The notes under the pieces are model-generated. The model made no database searches. It saw only the letters and a list, made by a program, of their open reading frames with translations, and was not told the DNA's origin. From positions 62,612,398 through 62,676,397 of the forward strand of contig NC_079487.1 in the NCBI RefSeq assembly GCF_020520425.1: 64,000 bases of DNA. The letters run 5' to 3'. Below, in pieces: positions 34,433 to 45,860 of the stretch. Made by a program: the position numbers and the translations under genes. Each line of letters opens with the position of its first letter. The stretch's first letter is position 1. This DNA is from Spinacia oleracea (taxonomy: Eukaryota; Streptophyta; Magnoliopsida; Caryophyllales; Amaranthaceae).

Positions 34433-36127
34433 TATGAATAAATTAATTTATGAAATATATATGCTCTGTACTAGAATGTATTTTTATTTTCTTGTTCAAA
34501 AATTGTATTTTCTTAACTTTTCTTAACAGTACATGAAGTTTTAACCAAAATAAATATTTACTACAGTGTATGTTTGTTCCAATGAGTATGCATGCGTACT
34601 ACGGGGCATATACAGTGCGTAGTAAAATATAATTTTATTTTTTTGCTAATTTATAATTAGAGATATAAATGATACAAAATATGCATTAGCAAACATGAAA
34701 GTAGAAACTGGAACATCAACATGGCACAAATGGAGTATAATATAAGAATTTCAACTATTATTTACAAAAATGTATAAAATAGTATTTTCTTCGTTTATTT
34801 TTATTTGCAACAGTTCCATAAAATAGAAAAATCACAATACTTGCAACACACTATAAATGGAAAACTATTTTGTATGATTTGACATTTCACCCTCATTTTT
34901 ACTCTCTTTATTAACTACTAACCTTTCATACACCGAATAAAATAATAGAACCGCTTTCTACTTTCACTCTTGTATTTAAGAAGTTTGATTCCTTTCTCTT
35001 AAAGTGTGAAAAAGAGTATGTTCCAACTACATAGAAACGGCCGGGTAGTATATATCAAAAAAAATCACTCCCCTACTATTTCACAAGTATTTTATTCAAC
35101 ACTCACTCCATCCTTTTATTTGCCATGTATTCATATTTGGGTGTCCCTTTTAGATTACTTTATACATTAAACGGAAAGTTTTCCCACTTGCTCTTTCTTT
35201 ATCTTTCTCTTCATGTGAGAACTTTATCAACTCATGTGCACTTTTTAAACTCAATTTCTAATAAAGTGAATTTTGGCTGTGGGCTGTCAAAAGGGTCGGA
35301 GGGAGTACATTTGAAATTTAACTGAAGGTAACGTGGATTATTTACCACATATAGAAATGTCAAGTTTATCAGTGAGCGGGTTTTTGGGAGACCCCTACAC
35401 AACGGCCCCAAGTGAGCAAGGATGGAAGAATGTTTAATTAGGTGGGTGATGTGGATAGAAAATGTACCAACTCTAAATATGACAAGGCTAGAATGAATTT
35501 TAGATTGAAACCTACCGCCTCCGCATATCCTTTATCTAATTAATTATAGATATCAATTTTTACTACTAACCTACATATTATAACATTTATTTTATTCAAT
35601 TACTCCAATAAGACAAGCCAATTGTCAAATACTCTAAAAAAGAGTTTTAAAATTAAAAACTCTCCTACAAAAAAAAACAACAGGTATAGGATAAGTTTGA
35701 GGTAGGTTTGGATAAATAGGTGGGTGATGGAGCGGAAATTAATTTTGTTTTATATATGGGTACCATACATATTGTGGGTGGCGGGGATGAGTATGAGTTT
35801 TTTAGGTGGTTACGGGTGTGTAAAGACAATTTTCTACTCCCAAATTGGAAAGGTCTTTCCCTTTGAAGTCGGTTGTGAGCAAGGAGGGATTTGAGCCACC
35901 GACACCGTGGTTCGTAGCCAAGTGCTCTAATCCTCTAATATACATGCCCCACCCGCCTCCACTAGATCTGTTCTCTGGAGTATCCTAAAAAAACATTTCC
36001 TCTCCCCGACCATTTCGGGTTAGAAGTTGTGAAAGCACGTAACACTCATTTATAACTGAATAAAGTACATGATGTGCATAAGTGTTAAATAATCGAGTAA
36101 CATGCTAAATGGTGGAGCGAGGAGGCG
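34433..36127. other. AT-rich intergenic DNA with one MITE-like sequence
   Basis: No gene seen. A Stowaway-like sequence is at 35101-35307. Otherwise short AT-rich words and a GC-richer patch near 35870-35960. Confidence 0.45.
35101..35307. mobile_element. Stowaway-like MITE
   Basis: Left ACTCACTCCATCCTTTT pairs with the complement of AAAAGGGTCGGAGGGAGTA at the right end. The left TA is degraded. Confidence 0.55.
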
Positions 36128-36132
36128 GGATA

Positions 36133-37525
36133 TGAAGGAAATAATGCCCTTGGTCCAAGTATGCATTCAATGTTAAGTCTAATAAATGCGGTTCAGTATT
36201 AATTAACAAGTTAATAATTCAGTGAGATCAAGTGAGCTGAATGCCTAGCTAGAGGCTGCTTCAGTTCAAGTGGAATTAATGATATTAATCCACAGCTTAC
36301 TCTTGACTGAACCCGTAGGGTCACACAAATAGTACGTAAACGGATCAAGTATTTAATGGCATTAAATACTCCATCTATGGATATTCGGAATCGAAGGATC
36401 TTGGTTTCAGTGGGAGCTGAGATCGTCACAGGCAAGAAATGAATTCTCCGGAAACGATGATATTGCCGGAAACGGAAATATGGATCGTATCGGAAATATA
36501 AATATTATCCAAGTCGTAGATGTTGCCGAAAACGGAAACATGGTACGTATCGAAAAATATTATTGGAAATGGAAATATTGCCGGAATCGGAAATATTGCC
36601 GGAAACGTAAATATTGTCAGAATCGGAAATATTATCGGAATCGGAAAATAATTCCGGAAACGGAAATATTAAATATTTGTTCGAAACGGAAATTAATTCC
36701 GGAATCGGAAATATTAAATATTGTTCGTATCGGAAATGAATTTCGGAATCGAGAATTTAATCGGAAGCGTATCGTACGAATTAGCATCGGACGAGGCCTG
36801 CCAGACGAAGGCCCAGCACGAAGCCGGGCCATCGCCCAGCAAGCCAAGCGCAACAACCACACGCCAAGCATACGACCAGGCCCAGCGCAAAATCCAGGCC
36901 CAGCCGAAGCTTGGGCGCGCGCGGACAAGGCTGCGACAGTGGGCCTTGCGCTGTGCGCTCGGCGTGGGCCGCAAGGCCTGCGTGCGGGCGTGCGGTGCTT
37001 GTGCGCCACTCGTGTGTGTTACTCGGAATCCTAAGGCTACCGGGATTCGTAATATGATTAAATCTAATCCTAATAGATAAACTTTGTTTAATTAGAATCC
37101 TAGTAGGGTTATAATTAAATAGATTTGTATTCTAATAGGATTATAATTCCTTTCCATAAACTCTATAAATAAGTGCCTAGGGTCACATATTTACAACAAG
37201 TTTTCAAGTATTAAAAGTGAGTTTTTGAGAGAAAAATTCAGTCACACATTTGCCTAAAAGTGCCGAAAATAATAGTACCTTAAGGGCGATTCTAGTTGGT
37301 CAATCTTAAGGCGGATCCGGACGTGCTGTGGACTATCTACGGAGGGACGACACTTGGAGTCCTAAAGACTTGTTCTTGTTCGGTTCGGGCGCAGCTAGGG
37401 AAGGCACGCAACAAAGAGTATGCATCTAAACTATGCTAAATGATTATGTGTAAATAATATGTATTCCTGGCTTAATGGTTGTTTCCGCATAATTTATGAA
37501 TTGTCATATGTATCATAACCTAACA
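36133..37525 (+). repeat. 5' LTR of Copia-2
   Basis: TGAAGGAAATAATGCCC to CCTAACA. Contains a tandem GGAAATATT/GGAAACGG region (36440-36760), a GGCCCAGC-rich patch (36800-36920) and a TATA box TATAAATA at 37164-37171, which would start the genomic RNA. Confidence 0.95.
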
Positions 37526-37526
37526 G

Positions 37527-37540
37527 TGGTATCAAGAGCC
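37527..37540 (+). other. primer binding site of Copia-2 (tRNA-Met type)
   Basis: TGGTATCAAGAGCC one base after the LTR end; the plant copia PBS complementary to initiator tRNA-Met is TGGTATCAGAGC. Confidence 0.85.
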
Positions 37541-38299
37541 TCTTATTATTTTCATAATCTAAATTGCATGAACATGGTTAAATATTACAAATTTGCAAGA
37601 ATTAAAAGGGGTGATTAATTTTCGTAATTGTTAATTAATTGCAAATTGCGTTTATTTAACTATACGTACGCATTTTTTTTGGCAGTTTCTTCGTTACTCA
37701 TCCAAATCGAGTGATTTTTGTGTCAATTCCGCATGTAAAAGGCATTCTAAAATTTTGACAAAAAGAGTATTTTTCTGCCGAACCCAGAATTCTCAAATTC
37801 GAAGCCTAACTATGACTTTTCGGAGGTTTTAGTTTTTCGAATGCAAAATTTCGTAAATTTAAGATGTTAAATTAAATATTTGCGATTCTTGTTGATAAAT
37901 CTTGAATTTTTGATTGACCTACTGTATATGTTTAACAAGTTTGAATGCCTAGCCTTGTTAATTATGCAATCTAATTTGTAATTATGATTAATTTGTTGAA
38001 AATTAGAATAATTTAGAATTAATTTGATTTTCATAATTAATTATAATTTAATTAGATATCTATGATTAAAAACCACCATAAAAATTGTAAATTTATGTTA
38101 AATTTTAAATTTTTATGACCTAGACTTGAATCCATGTTAATCGGAAATCAATTGAATAATAAATTTTCGATTTTTCGCCCTAAAATTATGAAATTAATAT
38201 TATTTATTAATTTGTCATTAATTTTGAATATAAATTTTAAATTTTTTATGCGATTCGCTCAAATGACTTGCATGCACAAAGCAATGGACGCTACGTGTT
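37541..38299 (+). other. AT-rich leader of Copia-2
   Basis: No ORF of interest. The piece from 37776 matches the first base of Copia-1 after the Tat junction. Confidence 0.5.
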
Positions 38300-38960
38300 A
38301 CCCTTAAGGGGTGTTGTATAGTGCGAGCATGTGACGACGAGCAAGGGAGCTCGTCGCCCATGCGGTACGAATGCAATGAGCAAGGCCATGGTGCACGAGC
38401 ACAAGGCAGCAGCCCTGCCTTGTGTCGTGGGCTATGTGCGATGGGCGAATGGGCGAGGGCGAGAGCAAGGCACGAGCAGTCGCGTGTGGGCAGCAAGCGA
38501 GCTGCGCCACAGCGCGCACTGCCTCGCGCGCAGCGAGCGTAAGCTCGCGTGCCACGAATGCTGCGCCAAGCATCGATCACTCGCGCGCAGCGAGCGCTGT
38601 TGTGCGTACGACGAGCGCTGCGCCCAGCGATGGCGTGCGAGCGCTATTGTGCGTGCGACGAGCGCTGCGCCCAGCGATGGCGTGCGAGTGCTTGTTGTGC
38701 GTGCGACGAGCGCTGCGCCCAGCGATGGCGTGCGGGTGCGTGTTGCGACGTGCGACGAGCGTTGCGCCCGGCGATGGGCTGCGGCAGCATGCTCGTGCGT
38801 CGAGCGCTGGCGCGCGCAGCGAGCACCATGCGTGATGCCTTGCGATGGTGAGCAGCAGCGATGCGAGGCAGCGCATGGGCTGCGCGCACATGGCCAGCGA
38901 TGGCTGTGTGCGTGTGGCCCATGGGCGTGCGTTGCGTGGGATTGTTGCGTTGCGATTAGA
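38300..38960. repeat. GC-rich block of Copia-2 with 48-bp tandem repeats
   Basis: Four copies of ACGAGCGCTGCGCCCAGCGA start at 38610, 38658, 38706 and 38755 (periods 48, 48, 49). The surrounding sequence is dense in GCGAGC, GCGATGG and CGCGCAG. Compared with Copia-1 the block is longer, so it expands by tandem duplication. Confidence 0.85.
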
Positions 38961-41900
38961 TCGTTTTGAAATTTTAATTTGAAATTTTCAGTTTACGTAA
39001 TTTTAATTAATTTTAAAATTAATAATTTAAATTATTTTCTTGGATTTTAATTTTGAATATTGTAATTATAATAAATTTTATTTATTCTAATTATTTTACT
39101 AAAATTAAAATCATGAATTAATTTAAATACGACTGAAATTAAATTAAACTTTGTGGATTCAATTATAAATTTATATGAGCTTTAAATTTTAATTAAATTT
39201 GTATGTTTCCGGTTAGACTAGAAATACATTTTTATGTTTAAAATTAGTAAAGCATATGAATTTATTGGTTTAAGTGGGAGCCCCTTTTAGTCATAAACTC
39301 TTGATTAGGTCTACAAAACCTTAAGGTTAAAACAACTTGATTAGAATTAATAAGGACTGAATAATTTGTAGATTATTGGTGCCCTTGATTAATTGATGCA
39401 AATGTTTACGTGATGCATAATGTGTTTTACTTACCAGCTATGTGGGCCATTCATGATAATGAATGGGTGAATGGTATATATTGTATATGTACTGTTTTGC
39501 AGGTTATGAAGTGACTAGTATGGCCCAAATAGGATAGAAAATATGGTCTGCGTACCATTAATTTGAATGTAATTGGTCTAAAGTACCAAAGTTGTTTTTC
39601 AATTCAAATATGGTCTGCGTACCATCAAATAGTTGTAATTAGTTTTAATTATAGCTTATTCTATTTGAAGAAAATGGTGCCTCCCACGGAGATTTTCAAG
39701 ACGGACTTTGAAGTTAAAGCTTCAAGATGAAGTCGGGCCATACTAGATCACATTTATCTTATGCATGTTTTAAGTTATTTATTGCTTTTAAATATGTCTT
39801 AAAATGCATGAGATCAAAAGCTTGATTATGTTGCATGATTAAGGATTTTAGTTCACTTAAAATCTAACCAACATAGTAAGAGCCTTAAGTTCCAAACTTA
39901 AAAAATTGAGTTAAAAGGTGCCATGCCAAAATATACACTTGCTTGGATATCCTTTACATCAATCTAGTAATAGTTTTCGCTCAGCGAGGTGTTACTTATT
40001 GGTCCTAAAGGGGCAAGGTACACAAATAATTGTGAGTACATGTTAGTTTTGGTGAAACTCAACGATATAAGTAAGGAGTCTTTTTATGTCGTGGAAAAAT
40101 CGATAGGTTTACCTAATAAGTCCTTAGACACCTATCAACCAAGAGTAGCTTCTAGACTATTAGCAAAAGGCTTTGCTTACCTAAAATATTTTTGAATTGA
40201 GTCTAAATACATAAAGTGCTTAATTCTTCAACGATTTAAGGATCTGGGAATCATTATTTTGTTCACACCTGCCGGAACAATAAATTCGAATAAAATTCTA
40301 ATGACTTGTTTAAATTGCATGATTGCTTTAATTTTCAAGTTATTACTCATGATAAATGTTTAGACTTTGCATGCTTCAATGTATGTTTTAATTATTGTTT
40401 ATAATTAAATATCTTGCACTGCAGTAAATCCTTTTAGAAAGGTAACAGTAAATTTCCTCGATTGGTAGTGAATCCAAGAACGATTTACGGAAATGAGAGA
40501 AAATGAGCAATTTAAAATGTACGTTTCTTTTAGCGACTTTTATGGTTGTTTTCGAGTATGAAATTCGAATGGCAAACCAATTGGTGCTTGTGAATTCAAA
40601 ATACAATGTAGTTTTGAGATCATAAAGCATTGAGTTTAAACGCTCAGCTTTACCAATGGTTAACAACCTTATATCTTTGTCCTTTTAATTATCGAATGAG
40701 TCTAGTCCCTGGACATTCGAATAGATCGATGCTTAGAGAACTTTAGAAGCTTCTGGTAAGATCATCTAGTTGAAATAGAATATTCAACATAAATAAAATA
40801 GTAAGAACTTTGTTGGAATGACATTGGACATGTCTAAACAAAGTATAAAATTCAACACTTGAGAAGTCAATTCTTAAGACTATAAGAAAGGGTACAAGAA
40901 ATAGGAAAACAAGGAACAAATGAAAGGAATTTAGGATTCCGTTTCTTCCTATAAGTTTATGTTTAAAGAGAAGTGTCCTAGAAATCAAACTTCCTTGGTA
41001 TCATATACCGCTTGAGGGTTTTACTTCGGTAATAACTCAAACAATGGAAGCTAGGCTACACTAATGGCCTACAAATGAGAAATGAAGCATGGCAATGCTA
41101 CATTAGTTGTAGGGTCATCTAGTTTGTTTTAAGTCCTTTCAAGGCTGGAACTAAATGGCTATTTTGTTCCATAATCAGCATACCTAAATTTCTGCTTCAA
41201 ACACAGAAAGACTCACATTCAGAAGAACAAAAACAATGTTTGTTTGTTTGTTTATTTGAATGAAATGGTCATTTACGGGATGAGTCAATATGCTTGATTA
41301 AAACAAACAACTCTTTAACAATAAAAACTTTACTAGGTTCAAATCAACCCCTTGATTTGAGTTCCACTAATCTTTGGCATTGTTGCTTAGACCATATCAA
41401 CAAGTTAACATTCAAAAGCTCTATTTTGATGAACTTTTGAAAGTTCATTGATTTCTAAATCAATTTAAGACAACTAGTCTTACTTGTTGAAAGTAACAAA
41501 AGATATGAACTATTGTTAGAACGCCTAGACAATAGAGTTCAAAGCTAAAGAAAGATTTTATGACTTTATTATTTCACATGGATTTGAGTAAATATAGGTT
41601 TATTTACTCAAATATGATATAAGTTGAATCTGTTTGGCTAGTTCAAAGATTCAGAAGTATAAAATCCACTTGGCAAGAAATCATAAAGATCTAGGTTAGA
41701 TCATGTTGATGATTACTTGAGACCAAATATGATCATCAATGATTGTGTGTTGTAATTTCACAATCTAGGTCCATAAGATATGGCATATCTTAGTTGGAAT
41801 AATCGAAGTCAATTAGTACTTGATTCGATTAATGATGAATCATAAAGACTTTTCCTATAATTTCTAAAACAAAATGCTCAACTACCACCAAACTAAACCA

Positions 41901-42650
41901 AATTCGTCAAAGCTATTGAAAAGTAATTTCAGAATAACTTTTCATAAAATATATCTAGAGAGTTGCAAAACTCAGTGGGAGCTTAGTGTTTGTCATTCGA
42001 CAAACTAAGGCCCAAGTCTAGATATATGTTTCATTGTGATTTATTCAAATGAGACACAAGGGTATTGTTTCTACCACGAATTTTTGAGAACATAATGTTT
42101 GTTTGCTCGAAATAATGTCCTTTTGGAGATTCGTTTCCAAAATGACTAGTGGGAGAAAATAGACCTCGAAAGTCTTCGAGGCGAACAACAAACATAAACG
42201 GACATTCCGGAGGCTTTTCGAAGTGCTTCAGAAAAACCGAACTTATTCTTTAAGGACTTTAGAAGTGGCTTTAAAGAATAGACATCTCTTAGAAGACTTT
42301 ACAAGTGCTTCAAAGAGAATAGAATATTCAAAGGACTCTCAAAGTGCCTGTTGATATTCTATTGTTTGATGTTCTATACCCAAGTAGGCATAGAGTTCAA
42401 GTCACTGGAACTATGAGATTCTTCTATTAGATAGTAAAGAAACATAGAGTTCTGGTCAATGAAAATATGAGATTCTTCTATTAGATAGTGAAGAAACCTA
42501 CAACTTGCAGTCAAACTACTATCATGTAGATTAATGAGTTTGTGACTTGTAAGAAAGCTATGACGAAACTCAGATTCCCTAAAATGGTTAGAGGCCATAT
42601 ATAGACTCAAATGTTTTAGATGGTTAAAGGCCATAAAACATAACCAATGT
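38961..42650 (+). other. Copia-2 internal region without a readable gene
   Basis: Contains the two TATGGTCTGCGTACCAT repeats (39542-39630), the block identical to Copia-1 (40104-41134), and a stretch (41950-42170) missing from Copia-1. Short ORFs only. Gag is expected in this interval but cannot be identified. Confidence 0.5.
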
Positions 42651-42659
42651 TTTGATGAC

Positions 42660-45140
42660 AAAATTGAAATTTTGTTGATTTGCAAGAATAGTTTCACACC
42701 TATTGGTTGCAAGTTTGTTTTAAGGATAAAAACCATCAAACATGGAATTGTGTTCACACACAAAGCTAGATTAGTTGCTAAAGGTTACAAGCAAATTCAT
42801 GGCATGGATTGTGTTGAAACCTCATGCATAATCGTAATGCTCAAGTCTATAATTCAAGCAATGATTGCATATTGGTACATATGACAATTGGATGACAAAA
42901 CGTATTCCTCAATCAAATGTTGGAAGAAAACTATGTACATGGCATGTCATAGGATTTGTGGATCCAAATAAATGCTTGAAAAGGAATGCTAACTTAGGAA
43001 ATCTAAGTACAGATTTAAGCAAGCAATTGGGAATTGGAACTGTATTTTAGTGAAGCTAATAAGCATTTTAGTTTCATAAAATGTACATGATTCTTATAGA
43101 TATATAAGAAGTTTAGTGGGAGTACATAAAACTTAATTGGTCCTATGTGTATCACACACATATCTCTCTATTGTGAAATAACATTCAAATGCTAAATACT
43201 TAGATTTGAGATTATTCATCAATGATGGACCAAGGCGAAACTTAGTACATACTGGGTACTAAGATCTATTTACAAAGATCTTATAATATTGTTTTGGATT
43301 AAGTAATGGCATTTACTAAATCAAACACGAAAGACTCCGTTGGAGATATTCGATCCATATGAATAAATCTAAGTAATGAATGTTTGAATTATGTATAAGC
43401 ATTTACTAAGTTAAAACATCAAAGGATCTAAGTGAGATTCTTAACCTATATTATATGTCAAAGAATTTAGCTGGATTCAGTATCTACTGAAATTGAATGA
43501 GCTAAAGTTACATGAATACAATTCAATTGAGAATTATTCTGCAAAAGAATTTATCATGTATGATATAATATGAGGATCGCCAAAAATGTATCTTAGGACT
43601 TTAGGCATGACGAACATATACCAATCTCTATTGATCTAAGTAAAGATCAACTAGATTGAGATCAAGAATACTTATGGTACTTAAAAGGGTACATAGGAAT
43701 AGTTCTTGATTCAAGGAAATAAAGATGTGCTAAATATTGATGCTACACGCATAAACACTGGCAAAGGATCAAGCAAGACCCTTTGGAGTTAACCATTGAC
43801 AAGGACGAGCTAAAGAGCATCGTGTTTTGAAATGGCAACATGGATTGAAGACCATGAGTTGTTGCGTGGGAAATTAAAATAATAATTTCTACGTTCTAAG
43901 ATATAGTTGGAGAGTCTTCCACATATCTGTGAACTGCTTGGATAAGTAGATCCAAACAAAGCATCACTAGCAACCTATACAGTTGAAGTAAAAGTAATTA
44001 TTGCCTAAGAAGCAATAAAATAGAGTTGTTTATATGAGTTCTTCATTGAACTTGGGAAGATCACATGTCTGTTGACTTAATGGTTCTTCATTGCAAAATG
44101 CGTAGAACCACTAATGTAGCAAGAAAGACTAGATCACAAAATAAACATACTCAAAAGTTCTTATCATCATATCTCGAAGAACATTCGATGAAAAGGATGT
44201 TAAGATTGGCAAAGCGTGATAACTAAACCTATGCAACAAGTGAGAAGCAACACTCACGTTGTAGCACTGGAAATCAAGCATAGCTTTGAATTCCATAAAC
44301 TGTTTTAAAGATGGGTTTGAGGCCCATGGTTGTAAAACATTGGGGTTGAACATTTATCACATATGAAATGTATTTTTTCATATTCCATTTAATCTTGGTT
44401 TAGTATTAAATGATGAGTCCCTTCAAATTTGACGATATATTCAAGATAGACTGTCAGGACCAGTCCTGTGACTAAGAAATGTCTATCAAGTGAACTTGAA
44501 TGTCAAAAGTTGAAAATGGTCCCTGGTCGGAGTTTTCTATAAAGATGGACGCATAGAAAACGTTAGACGACTAGAATGCAAGATGACTAGTAGTTCTGTT
44601 TCTTGAACTATGTGGACATGGCAATGTCATAATCATTTGCATAGATACTTACTTTGGGAAGACTAGTATCGGACAAGACCTATGAAACTTTACTGTAAGA
44701 GATGAAAGTCTGTCATAAGTAAATTTCATTAAAATTATTAGACACTAAATCCTCAATACCTGAGTGATTTGAGATTACTTGTTTGAGAACTGGTTGCTTT
44801 GACGTTGACCAACCGTCGCACCGTAAAAGGAGGCTATAAAGGCAACGCTCAGGTAATCACCTATCAAACGAAGTCTAATCTCAAGATCGCAAGATTGGGA
44901 TTGTCCTCCCATAAATCGGGATGAGATGCTTAAAAGTTGTACAAGGCCACTCGGAGAGCTAGAAACTGTGAAATGCATGGCCGTGCTCGGATGAATCATA
45001 GGCTATGATTATCTGTTTATTTGATCAGTTGAACTCTGAAACCGAGGAACACCTCTGGACATAATAAGGATGACAACTCTTACCTTATGTTCAAGAGCAA
45101 GCATCGAGCGACAAAGGAATTAGGAAATGCACACTTGTCC
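42660..45140 (+). pseudogene. Ty1/copia pol remnant (Copia-2)
   Basis: RT start is readable: IGCKFVLRIKTIKHG, HKARLVAKGYKQIHGMDCVETS, GFVDPNKCLKR. Further on, nucleotide traces fit the known order of copia Pol: an ILG-I-like site near 43590, an EA-type RNase H region near 44000 and the LRR/RHIL region near 44120-44180. Every segment has stops and frameshifts, and the YVDD catalytic region is not readable. Confidence 0.7.
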
Positions 45141-45144
45141 CTAA

Positions 45145-45159
45145 GGACAAGTGGGAGAC
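45145..45159 (+). other. polypurine tract of Copia-2
   Basis: AGGACAAGTGGGAGAC directly before the 3' LTR at 45160, identical to the site before the Copia-1 LTR. Confidence 0.75.
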
Positions 45160-45224
45160 TGAAGGAAATAATGCCCTTGGTCCAAGTATGCATTCAATCA
45201 CTACAAGAAAAATGACTTTTACCA

Positions 45225-45625
45225 ATAGGACAATATCTGTTGGTGTAAGCTGTAAATATGTTGGTAAATGTTTTCACCAACAGATAAAGTTTTGTTGGTT
45301 GAGTGTTGGTAAAACCTTTGTTGGTAAAACTATTACCAACAAACATTGGTGATCTGTTGCTATTACGCATTAATACCAACAAATTTACATCTATTGGTGA
45401 TACGTATACCAACAGATACTGTTTTGTTGGTAGTACATATACCAACAGTTAATAATTTTGTTGGTAAAACATATACCAACAGTTAATAATTTTTGTTGGT
45501 AGTACATATACCAACGGATTATGCTCTATTGGTGATACATTTACCAACAAAATATTTCTATTGGTAACATGTTTTTCACCAACAAATAATGTAATTAACT
45601 ATTTTAACCAACAATTTAATGTACC
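45225..45625. repeat. left subterminal repeats of CACTA-2
   Basis: About twenty copies of TGTTGGTAA or its complement, often as head-to-head pairs around 15-25 bp (for example TTGTTGGTAA...TTACCAACA). Probable TNPA binding sites by analogy with En/Spm. Confidence 0.85.
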
Positions 45626-45860
45626 ATGGAAATTACATATATATTAACAAATTTTCCATGGTCATTGCATAATGTTAATTGTTATAAATGTATTATACAA
45701 CTCAAAAGTCATTATAAACTATTAGTCTTTAACATCCACAAAATAATAATACAACCAACTAATGGATCTTTGTTTCACATCAAAAGAGCTTAGGACATTC
45801 TTGTTTCACAACACAAGGAACCAAAAGTGTCATAACATCAAAATGACACAAGTAAGAAGG
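45626..45860. other. 3' flank of the TNPA-type gene
   Basis: AT-rich region between the stop at 45861 and the subterminal repeats. It would contain the 3' UTR and poly(A) site; no exact signal assigned. Confidence 0.4.

Noticed and set aside
36480..37034. 184-codon ORF rich in Asn, Arg and Tyr, with a near copy at 55144-55746
   Set aside because: It is the GGAAATATT repeat region of the copia LTR read through; the conservation comes from the LTR pair.
38218..38969. Overlapping long ORFs (up to 212 codons) on both strands
   Set aside because: GC-rich tandem repeat DNA lacks stop codons; no domain, and the frames are not kept in Copia-1 or Copia-3.
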